The notes under the pieces are model-generated. The model saw only the letters and a program-made list of their open reading frames with translations, had not been told where the DNA came from and did no database searches. DNA of 5,082 nt from Erysipelothrix rhusiopathiae (GTDB lineage: Bacteria > Bacillota_I > Bacilli_A > Erysipelotrichales > Erysipelotrichaceae). Location: the NCBI GenBank assembly GCA_902797585.1, contig CADBTK010000157.1, positions 1-5,082 on the forward strand. The letters are read 5' to 3'. Position numbers and translations under genes: made by a program. Below are positions 1 through 5,082 of the stretch, piece by piece. Within the stretch, counting starts at the first letter, position 1. Each line of letters begins with the position of its first letter.

Positions 1-350
1 GAAAAGTAACCAACATTGGCCCATACAAATGAAGGAATTCCAATCAATATCAAATACAAAGGCCCTAGTAGAAGACTTTGGATACAATGTCCGTATTCAT
101 GCACCAATAAGCGATGATACATATCTTGTGAACTATAAAGAAAACGATATCGAGGCGCTACCCCTGGTTCTTTATGAATAAAGATAAATGGCCCCAAGGA
201 TAAACCAGAATATAAATCCCAATGAGTTACAATAGCTCCATGGTAAAACACATGTTCCTTCTTATAGTTGAAACAATACAAAATAAAACCTAACAACGTT
301 TGTACCATACCCCAACTCATTTGGATAATCCAAAATAAAAATAGTCTCAT
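1..350 (-). CDS. Partial membrane protein with HEYGH metallopeptidase-like motif (C-terminus beyond window)
   Basis: An uninterrupted reading frame starts at ATG 350-348 and runs off the left edge, giving 116 residues. Its first codon shares one base with the stop of the gene upstream (TGATG), and a good ribosome binding site, GAGGAAG, lies at 361-355, so the start is secure. Residues 1-26 are hydrophobic and probably a membrane segment. HEYGH at residues 84-88 fits the HExxH zinc-binding pattern of metallopeptidases, and it is followed by a second hydrophobic stretch (QSLLLGPLYLILIGIPS, 91-107). I recall similar HEYGH-IQS-LGPLYL-IGIPS proteins as uncharacterised in Bacillota and Bacteroidota, but I know no established function. 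The third zinc ligand, if any, is not visible. Peptidase activity is an inference from the motif. Tight coupling to the previous gene suggests co-transcription with scrB. Confidence 0.8.
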   Translation of the reverse strand, partial: MRLFLFWIIQMSWGMVQTLLGFILYCFNYKKEHVFYHGAIVTHWDLYSGLSLGPFIFIHKEPGVAPRYRFLYSSQDMYHRLLVHEYGHCIQSLLLGPLYLILIGIPSFVWANVGYF

Positions 351-661
351 CAATCTTCCTCATCCATCACTTCTAATAAAAAGCTCACTGGACGAAATCC
401 ATCATTACAACTAATCATGGCACTCTTTGCATCTTTCATCCAACCTTGGTATATATCCCTAGCTCCATTGGCTAAAGAAAAGACAAAAGGATACAAATTC
501 ATCCAAGCACTGGAACAAAACCCTTCCGGTTTTTCTGCCTCTTTTGAGACATACACTTGTCCTACCTCATGACAACAGGCATGTTCGATTGGATTTTCAA
601 ATTGTTCTATTAAGTCTTTATGTTCTACTTTTTTAACAATTGTTATACGTACTTGTTTCAT
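350..661 (-). CDS. TIGR04076 family small protein
   Basis: This 103-residue cytoplasmic protein has no signal peptide or membrane segment. It matches the TIGR04076 family pattern: an N-terminal MKxVxITxxK strand, a Cys-containing segment before a GQ turn (C29, C30, GQ at 34-35), KPEGFC at 44-49, and the signature CNDGFRPV at 85-92 near the acidic C-terminus. Length and order agree with the family, whose function is unknown; conserved cysteines hint at metal or redox chemistry, which is speculation. The gene begins 32 nt after the scrB stop with no terminator between, and its stop overlaps the next start by one base, so it is the middle gene of an apparent operon. The start matches the usual family N-terminus, although its Shine-Dalgarno is unusually close. 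Confidence 0.85.
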   Translation of the reverse strand: MKQVRITIVKKVEHKDLIEQFENPIEHACCHEVGQVYVSKEAEKPEGFCSSAWMNLYPFVFSLANGARDIYQGWMKDAKSAMISCNDGFRPVSFLLEVMDEED

Positions 662-662
662 A

Positions 663-667
663 CTCCT
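663..667 (-). promoter_or_regulatory. Unusually close ribosome binding site of the TIGR04076 gene
   Basis: On the minus strand AGGAG is followed by a single T and then the ATG at 661-659. The usual gap is about 5-9 nt. No other ATG, GTG or TTG in frame nearby gives better spacing, and the next residues fit the family N-terminus, so either initiation here is weak or it depends on ribosomes arriving from scrB, whose stop is 32 nt upstream. Confidence 0.5.
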
Positions 668-693
668 ATCTTAGCACATAAAAAGGATACAGA

Positions 694-2145
694 TTACTCT
701 GTACCCTTGAATAGAAATTCATATTTCCCCATTGGATAAAAGTCCATTTTTCCATTACTTTGCGTTTGAATTGATACAGAATATGGATCATGTTTACTAT
801 AAACACGACTCGTCATAACTTTCATCCCTTGATTTACAAAGATTTCTAACGAGGAGGTATCTGAATAAATGCTAATGTCTTTTAAATCTTCAACAGGCAT
901 CGATTTTGTTTCTCGTTTCGCTCCCGATTCATTTAGTTCCAACAAGACATTTCCATCTTGATATTTTAAAAATACATCTTCACGCAATTGACAAACAAAA
1001 TCACTAGCCGATTGTTCAAATTGTATATCCCATTGGAAACAATGATCATTTGTTTTAAATGAGGATTGTTGTTGGATCAAAGCTTGTTGATGATCCAATC
1101 GTAATTGATGAATCTCTTCTATCGGTTGTTGAATTAACGCTCCATCTTTCATTTTTAATTCGCGTGGTAATGACATCGCATGAATCCAATCATACGCAAC
1201 AGTGGCATCATTATTAAAATCAGCCAAAGGAACTCCCATCCATCCTAAAATAATACGACGTCCCTTTTCATCTTCAAACGATTGAGCCGCATAGAAATCC
1301 GATCCATAATCTAAATATTGAAACTGTCCCAATTGAAATTCTTTATTTTCAATATCCATTTGCACAGGATAATATCCATTATGAAAGATATCATCATAAC
1401 GGTTTTCATCCGTTGTTCCCCCTTGGGTACTAATGACTAAAAAGTTTTGTCCTTCTAATTCAAATAAATCAGGACACTCCCACATAAATCCATTTAATTG
1501 ATCAGATTCAATACGACTATAGTATTGCCAATTCTCTAAATCCTTTGATTTAAATAATAAGGCACATCCTTCATCATCTAAATTTCTAGCTCCCATAATC
1601 ATGTACATCTGTCCATTATATTCAAAGATTTTTGGATCACGTACATGTTTGGTCATATCTTCTGGGTAATCTTCATTTGTCATCACCAATTGCTTCTTGG
1701 AATGATTCATTCCATCTTGGCTTGTAAAGTGAATCGTATTTTGTTCACGGCCATTGGTCACATTATTATATTGTTGTCCTTCCAAGTTCACATTTCCTGT
1801 ATAAAAATAATGGATACGCCCATCTTTTATAAAGGCAGAGCCACTATAAACTCCATGTCGGTCTTCTTTTTGGTCTGGAAATAAAAAAGGTTCTTCTTCT
1901 TGAAAAGTAATCCAATCTTTCGTTGTATAATGACCCCAAATTTTTGTTCCCCAACCCGTACTATATGGAGTGTATTGAAAATAAATATGATTTACTCCAT
2001 TGATTTGGCATAATCCATTTGGATCATTCAACCAACCAGTGGGTGGAACAATATGATAGTGAAGTCGGTTTGGATCTTTTTTAACATTTTCTCTCATATC
2101 CTGATGATTCCTATACTCGGATTCATAGTCTTGTTTTGTTAACAT
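694..2145 (-). CDS. scrB: Sucrose-6-phosphate hydrolase / beta-fructofuranosidase, glycoside hydrolase family 32
   Basis: This 483-residue enzyme hydrolyses sucrose-6-phosphate to glucose-6-phosphate and fructose (SacA/ScrB group). The family motifs appear in order: WLNDPNG at 38-44 with nucleophile D41, GVYSGS at 98-103, RDP at 169-171 (transition-state stabiliser D170), EC at 223-224 with acid/base E223, FYAAQSF at 284-290 and GWMG at 301-304. The C-terminal beta-sandwich carries the typical SSLEIFVNQG (431-440). There is no signal peptide, so it acts in the cytoplasm, which fits a phosphorylated substrate delivered by a PTS transporter; none is in the window. Length is normal. The start is supported by AGGAG at 2156-2152, six bases before the ATG. 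A promoter and a cre/LacI-type operator lie upstream. Activity on free sucrose or short fructans cannot be excluded. About 34 of 36 glutamine codons are CAA. Confidence 0.95.
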   Translation of the reverse strand: MLTKQDYESEYRNHQDMRENVKKDPNRLHYHIVPPTGWLNDPNGLCQINGVNHIYFQYTPYSTGWGTKIWGHYTTKDWITFQEEEPFLFPDQKEDRHGVYSGSAFIKDGRIHYFYTGNVNLEGQQYNNVTNGREQNTIHFTSQDGMNHSKKQLVMTNEDYPEDMTKHVRDPKIFEYNGQMYMIMGARNLDDEGCALLFKSKDLENWQYYSRIESDQLNGFMWECPDLFELEGQNFLVISTQGGTTDENRYDDIFHNGYYPVQMDIENKEFQLGQFQYLDYGSDFYAAQSFEDEKGRRIILGWMGVPLADFNNDATVAYDWIHAMSLPRELKMKDGALIQQPIEEIHQLRLDHQQALIQQQSSFKTNDHCFQWDIQFEQSASDFVCQLREDVFLKYQDGNVLLELNESGAKRETKSMPVEDLKDISIYSDTSSLEIFVNQGMKVMTSRVYSKHDPYSVSIQTQSNGKMDFYPMGKYEFLFKGTE

Positions 2146-2175
2146 AAATATCTCCTAAACATGCAATACCAAGAA

Positions 2176-2204
2176 ATACTATCAAATCTTTTTAATGGGT
2201 TCAA
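2176..2204 (-). promoter_or_regulatory. scrB promoter (-35 TTGAAC, 17-nt spacer, -10 TAGTAT)
   Basis: On the minus strand, TTGAAC (2204-2199) and TAGTAT (2181-2176) are separated by exactly 17 nt. This predicts transcription starting near 2169 and a leader of roughly 24 nt containing the AGGAG ribosome binding site. The -35 box lies within a short palindrome, GTTC-AA-GAAC (2199-2208, plus strand), which could be a protein contact but is short enough to be chance. Confidence 0.75.
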
Positions 2205-2215
2205 GAACGGAATTT

Positions 2216-2231
2216 AAGTAAGTGCTTACAA
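2216..2231. promoter_or_regulatory. cre-like / LacI-family (ScrR or CcpA) operator upstream of scrB
   Basis: The minus strand reads TTGTAAGCACTTACTT. The core GTAAG-N2-CTTAC is a perfect inverted repeat. Compared with the catabolite-response consensus WTGWAARCGYWWWCW it differs at one base, the central CG being CA. CcpA and sucrose repressors of the ScrR type (both LacI family) bind such sites. It is centred about 54 nt upstream of the predicted scrB start, just outside the -35 box, a position that permits activation, or repression with a second site. Which regulator binds cannot be decided from the sequence. Confidence 0.6.
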
Positions 2232-2238
2232 TTTTTTT

Positions 2239-2280
2239 AAAAAAACTGAGAAATGAAGAAATCTTCAAAATGTTTCTCAG
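2239..2280 (-). terminator. Intrinsic terminator of the permease gene
   Basis: Fifteen bases after the permease stop, the minus strand forms a hairpin with outer arms CTGAGAAA / TTTCTCAG (8 bp) and an inner TGAAG-ATTT-CTTCA stem-loop, with CATTT unpaired on the 5' side. A run of seven T follows (2245-2239). There is no T-run on the other side, so it works only for minus-strand transcripts. It separates the permease from the scrB promoter immediately downstream. Confidence 0.85.
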
Positions 2281-2294
2281 CTTATAAATATTCA

Positions 2295-3620
2295 TTATTG
2301 TTTTGATTGAACAAATCGATACATCGGTAACCCCAACAAAGTAATCCCTACACTAATTAATGCCATGATTCGACCACTGGTTCCGGACAAAAACAATTGA
2401 CTTAATACTACAAAAGCACCAGAGGCAATCGCAATGATTGGAACAATTGGATAGAAAGGTACTTTATATTTTCTTTCTACTTCCGGTTGTGTTTTACGCA
2501 AACGAATCACGCAATAGAAAGTTAATGTATAGAAAATCCAACACGAGAAAGTTCCAATATCCGTTAATAAATCAAATTGTCCAATCAAAGAATAAAAAGC
2601 AGCAATGGTCCCAACTAAGACAATAGAGTTTGCAGGAACTTGTTGCTCATTTAAAGCACTCAATTTATCAGAGTATGGCAACATCTTTTCACTAGCCAAA
2701 TAATAAGCAACGCGAGACCCCGACAATAAGAATCCATTCCCTGCTCCAATTACAGAAATAATAATTCCAATCGCAATAATCAATCCCCCAGCGTTTCCAA
2801 ACAATTGACTAGCTACAGCTGCCGCTGGTGAAGGAATATTCATTAATTCACTTGCTGGAATGACACGTAAATAAGCCATATTAATCAATAAATAGATGGC
2901 CATAATAATACTGACACCACCAACAATAGCTTTTGGTAGATCTTTGGCCGGATTTTTCATTTCTCCAGCAATAGCTCCTACATTGGTCCATCCTTCAAAG
3001 GCAAATAAGACAGCTAATAAAGTAGTTGATAAAGTAGCTCCAATTGAGTAATCTTGTCCAATGAATGGAGTAAACACTCCTGCCGTACTATGTCCAAATA
3101 GAAACCCTACCACTGTTATCAAAAACAAGGGCATCAATTTACAAGCTGTCGAAAGCACTTGAAACTTACTAGCAGCTGAAGAACCTTTGATATTCAAAAG
3201 AACAATTGCAGAAATAATCAATAATCCTACTGGTGTAGAAATATCATGCCCTAATAAGGAAGATAATTCAGTACCAACTTTTACGCCATATCCCGCTAAA
3301 TATGCTGGATAAAAAATTACCACTTGCATCCAACCAGCAAGAAAGCCCAGTGTTTTATTATAGACTTGACCAAGATAAGTCACCATTCCTCCTGTACGAG
3401 GAATCATGACTGCAATTTCCGCAAAGGTTAAAGCTCCAAAAAGACTCATCAGTCCTCCTAGTACCCAAGCTAATAATCCTAATCCTGGCGCACCACCGGT
3501 TGCCTGATAAATTGCATATGGTTTAAAGAATACTCCTGCTCCAATCACGCAACCTACTACTATAGAAACGGCAGAAAAAACACCCATATTCTTTTTTAAC
3601 TCTTGACTCTGTTTATTCAT
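2295..3620 (-). CDS. Amino acid permease, APC superfamily, SteT-like (serine/threonine exchanger group)
   Basis: This 441-residue inner-membrane transporter has about twelve hydrophobic segments. It shows the hallmarks of the L-amino-acid-transporter branch of the APC superfamily: the GAGVF break in helix 1 (27-31) that contacts the substrate backbone, FAEIAVMIPRTGG after helix 2 (66-78), FAFEGW in helix 6 (206-211) followed by GEMKNP (219-224), and a basic RKYKVPFYP loop before the last helices (383-391). Overall layout and length resemble Bacillus subtilis SteT, a serine/threonine exchanger. The exact substrate is not readable from sequence; serine, threonine, aromatic or branched amino acids are possible. 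It is probably monocistronic, with its own promoter and a strong terminator. The ribosome binding site (GGGAAGAG, just before the ATG) is weak. Glutamine codons are mostly CAA, as in scrB. Confidence 0.9.
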   Translation of the reverse strand: MNKQSQELKKNMGVFSAVSIVVGCVIGAGVFFKPYAIYQATGGAPGLGLLAWVLGGLMSLFGALTFAEIAVMIPRTGGMVTYLGQVYNKTLGFLAGWMQVVIFYPAYLAGYGVKVGTELSSLLGHDISTPVGLLIISAIVLLNIKGSSAASKFQVLSTACKLMPLFLITVVGFLFGHSTAGVFTPFIGQDYSIGATLSTTLLAVLFAFEGWTNVGAIAGEMKNPAKDLPKAIVGGVSIIMAIYLLINMAYLRVIPASELMNIPSPAAAVASQLFGNAGGLIIAIGIIISVIGAGNGFLLSGSRVAYYLASEKMLPYSDKLSALNEQQVPANSIVLVGTIAAFYSLIGQFDLLTDIGTFSCWIFYTLTFYCVIRLRKTQPEVERKYKVPFYPIVPIIAIASGAFVVLSQLFLSGTSGRIMALISVGITLLGLPMYRFVQSKQ

Positions 3621-3659
3621 TCTCTTCCCAACTTTCTCTCATTTTTAAATATAGGGATA

Positions 3660-3665
3660 ATTATA
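3660..3665 (-). promoter_or_regulatory. Permease promoter, -10 box TATAAT
   Basis: A perfect TATAAT on the minus strand predicts transcription starting near 3653 and a leader of about 33 nt. The -35 region is poor: TTGTAT at a 16-nt spacing or TTTGTA at 17 nt, each about 3 of 6 matches. This suggests that an activator, or the inverted element lying across this -35 region, influences expression. Confidence 0.65.
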
Positions 3666-3679
3666 CCTTATTTCCAAAC

Positions 3680-3727
3680 TTATACAAAAACAGAGAAAAG
3701 AATTCCTAACTTATCTACTTTGTATAA
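3680..3727. repeat. Inverted pair TTATACAAA / TTTGTATAA upstream of the permease
   Basis: Two 9-base arms, TTATACAAA at 3680-3688 and its exact reverse complement at 3719-3727, are separated by 30 bases. The first arm overlaps the weak -35 region of the permease promoter; the second is centred 39 bases upstream. This could be a pair of regulator half-sites. The 30-base gap and lack of a T-run argue against a terminator. AT-richness makes a chance origin possible. The rest of the 3621-3836 intergenic region holds nothing else I recognise. Confidence 0.4.
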
Positions 3728-3836
3728 ACAACCGATTAATCACAAAGGAAATGCCACCGCTTCTTTATATAATTTTTGTAGAATAGAAACAAAGTATTTT
3801 ACACCTTCTCTTTTACCTCGCTAATTTCAAATTGGC

Positions 3837-4151
3837 TTACTTCTTTTTCTTCGGAGCCGGGAGTTCATTATACATTGCATCAAACAGTTTAGATAAAAAC
3901 TCCTTATTATCAACGTCATCAACCAACAGCATTTCTTTTGCTCCTTCATATGGCAATTCATAAGTTGCATCCGGCATAAGAAAAACAGCAGATTTAACTG
4001 GCTTTACGAGTAGTCTATCATCGTATATACCACCAACAATTTTGTCACGATAGTATAGGATATATTCTCCCATCATTGCTCTATACGATATTTCTTCCAA
4101 TTCAGATAATTGTTCTAATATAAAATCCAAATATACTTTACTTGAAGCCAT
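3837..4151 (-). CDS. TfoX/Sxy N-terminal-domain family protein
   Basis: This protein has 104 residues when started at ATG 4151-4149. It consists only of the TfoX N-terminal domain: an amphipathic start (YLDFILEQLSEL, 7-18), the signature MMGEYILYYRDKIVGGIYDD (26-45), then LLVKP (47-51), a Leu-Pro-Tyr-Glu-Gly segment (66-70), and a lysine tail, PAPKKKK. The C-terminal domain of proteobacterial Sxy/TfoX, the competence regulator, is absent, so a competence role should not be assumed; single-domain members in Bacillota have no settled function. The frame extends upstream to a TTG at 4172, but GAGGTG at 4161-4156 is well spaced only for the ATG at 4151, and MASSK is the usual family start. It lies 30 nt after the rhuM stop, so the two are probably co-transcribed. 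No clear terminator follows. Confidence 0.88.
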   Translation of the reverse strand: MASSKVYLDFILEQLSELEEISYRAMMGEYILYYRDKIVGGIYDDRLLVKPVKSAVFLMPDATYELPYEGAKEMLLVDDVDNKEFLSKLFDAMYNELPAPKKKK

Positions 4152-4155
4152 ATTA

Positions 4156-4161
4156 CACCTC
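4156..4161 (-). promoter_or_regulatory. Ribosome binding site fixing the tfoX-like start
   Basis: GAGGTG on the minus strand ends four bases before ATG 4151 (six bases from the GAGG core). Upstream candidates, ATG 4163-4161 and TTG 4172-4170, overlap or precede this site and have no Shine-Dalgarno of their own, so the short form is preferred. Confidence 0.7.
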
Positions 4162-4181
4162 ATCAAATACAAGTTTCCCTT

Positions 4182-5082
4182 TTATTCTTCCTTCATTTTC
4201 TCTTCCAGCTCAAGCAAGTATCTGTCATAATCAGACATAAACAATCTGTCCTGAATGATGCGATATTTCTCAAACTCCGTTTCTGCATGGAGTTTTGCTA
4301 TTTCAGCGGAAACCTTTCCTGCGTCCTGTAAAATACCATAATCAAACATTTCAATAAAACCGTTCAAACGCTTTTCCCAGTCCTCCATAGTAAGAGGAAT
4401 ATGCCTTAAGGTCATGTTTTCGGCAAAATCCAGATATGCAGTTACCATACGGTTCAGTTGATGCAATTCGTTTTCGCTCAAATAATTTTTTGCAATCGTC
4501 ACATCACTTTTCTTAATCTTGCCGTTCGGAGCATCTGCCCAGGTGGTAAGTCCCATATGCTCCTTTTGGTGATCGGCACGATCTACAATCAATTCAGCAG
4601 CAGTATGACCGTGAACTGCAAAATGCATTTTGTTCTGAACTGTTGCATAGAACCTTTTCGTTGTTGAGGAAGTTTTGTCATAATCAATTGCCGTAGCATA
4701 GATATCTGTAATTTTCTGATAAAACTTTCTTTCGCTTGCACGAATTTCTCTGATGCGTTCAAGCTGTTCATCAAAATATTTATCTGTCAGATAAGTGCCT
4801 CGTTTCAGACGCTCATCATCCATAACCCAACCTTTAATGGTGTAGTCCTTCACAATACCGTTTGCCCATTTACGAAACTGTACTGCTCTTTCATTATTCA
4901 CTTTAAATCCAACAGCAATAATCATCTGCAGGTTGTAATGATTTGTTTCTCTCTGAACCTGGCGATTGCCCTCCGTTTGAACTATTCGGAATTTCCGAAT
5001 AGTTGCCGACTCCTCTAATTCGCTGTCAGCATAGATTGTTTTGATATGCTCATTGATTGTCGGCAGAGCAACGTCATAAAGC
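4182..5082 (-). CDS. rhuM: RhuM family protein, N-terminus beyond window
   Basis: The frame is open from the right edge to the stop at 4184-4182, giving 299 residues; the true start is outside. The first in-frame ATG with a long downstream frame (4925) is internal: residues before it (LPTINEHIKTIY, ATIRKFRIVQTEGNRQ, HYNLQ) are conserved RhuM sequence leading into MIIAVGFKVN and FRKWANG. A central YFDEQLERIREIRASERKFY helix and the signature HGHTAAELIVDRAD / MGLTTW follow, ending in a charged, helical C-terminus. RhuM proteins were named from Salmonella pathogenicity island 3 and are often carried on islands and near type I restriction-modification genes; biochemical function is unknown. The N-terminal part resembles phage-type DNA-binding modules, which is inference. 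Nine of 12 glutamine codons are CAG, opposite to scrB and the permease, suggesting acquisition. A small TfoX-domain gene follows. Confidence 0.9.
   Translation of the reverse strand, partial: LYDVALPTINEHIKTIYADSELEESATIRKFRIVQTEGNRQVQRETNHYNLQMIIAVGFKVNNERAVQFRKWANGIVKDYTIKGWVMDDERLKRGTYLTDKYFDEQLERIREIRASERKFYQKITDIYATAIDYDKTSSTTKRFYATVQNKMHFAVHGHTAAELIVDRADHQKEHMGLTTWADAPNGKIKKSDVTIAKNYLSENELHQLNRMVTAYLDFAENMTLRHIPLTMEDWEKRLNGFIEMFDYGILQDAGKVSAEIAKLHAETEFEKYRIIQDRLFMSDYDRYLLELEEKMKEE
4980..5004. repeat. Perfect 25-nt palindrome inside rhuM
   Basis: Two 12-base arms, AACTATTCGGAA and its exact reverse complement TTCCGAATAGTT, flank a single central base. It lies wholly within rhuM and encodes the segment ATIRKFRIV. 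It has no T-run and almost no loop, so it is not a terminator; a protein-binding site, cruciform-forming site or recombination target are possibilities. Part of the symmetry may come from the conserved protein sequence. Confidence 0.85.

Noticed and set aside
1645..1884. Plus-strand 79-codon reading frame
   Set aside because: It lies entirely inside scrB on the opposite strand, resembles no family and has no convincing ribosome binding site; it is a shadow of the GH32 gene.
2438..2626. Plus-strand 62-codon reading frame
   Set aside because: It is antisense to the permease C-terminal half, has low-complexity composition and no family resemblance.
3603..3824. Plus-strand 73-codon reading frame over the permease promoter region
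   Set aside because: It overlaps the permease start and promoter, shows no recognisable motif, and its composition is that of AT-rich intergenic DNA.
3820..3836. Small inverted repeat just after the tfoX-like stop, considered as a terminator
   Set aside because: The symmetry GC-x-AATTT-x-AAATT-x-GC has a mismatch, leaves little loop, and no T-run follows on the minus strand.
4458..4774. Plus-strand 69-codon and minus-strand 61-codon frames within rhuM
   Set aside because: Both are out-of-frame readings of a strongly recognisable RhuM coding sequence.
4923..4925. ATG at 4925 as the rhuM start
   Set aside because: The frame stays open upstream to the window edge and encodes conserved RhuM sequence there (HYNLQ, RKFRIVQTEG), so this methionine is internal.
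1..5082. CRISPR arrays, tRNAs, rRNAs, insertion sequences
   Set aside because: I saw no regularly spaced direct repeats, no cloverleaf with a CCA-type end, no rRNA-like stretches and no transposase motifs on either strand.

Overview
The window is AT-rich bacterial DNA with Bacillota (Firmicutes) features: AGGAG-type ribosome binding sites, TATAAT-type promoters, a catabolite-response-like operator and a hairpin/T-tract terminator. The protein types would suit a gut or oral host-associated member such as an Erysipelotrichia or Lachnospiraceae relative, but this is an impression from the sequences, not a search result. All six genes lie on the minus strand, so transcription runs from high to low coordinates; the two end genes are cut by the window edges.

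Right part (5082 to 3837): a truncated RhuM-family gene, followed 30 nt later by a small TfoX N-terminal-domain protein. The rhuM reading frame stays open past its first internal ATG (4925) to the window edge. It uses CAG for most glutamines, whereas scrB and the permease use CAA almost exclusively, so it looks like an import. It also contains a perfect 25-nt palindrome inside the coding sequence, the most striking unexplained signal here.

Middle part (3836 to 2239): a promoter region with a perfect TATAAT box and a pair of inverted TTATACAAA elements, then a 441-residue APC-superfamily amino acid permease resembling the SteT (serine/threonine exchanger) group, closed by an intrinsic terminator.

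Left part (2238 to 1): a cre/LacI-type operator and a good promoter (TTGAAC-17-TAGTAT) drive a GH32 sucrose-6-phosphate hydrolase (scrB/sacA). It is followed without a terminator by a TIGR04076-family small protein and, overlapping that by one base, a truncated membrane-associated protein with an HEYGH zinc-metallopeptidase-like motif. These three look like one operon. No sucrose PTS transporter, ScrR regulator or fructokinase is in the window, so the source of sucrose-6-phosphate must be encoded elsewhere. I see no tRNA, rRNA, CRISPR array or insertion sequence, and no gene-free stretch over 300 bases.
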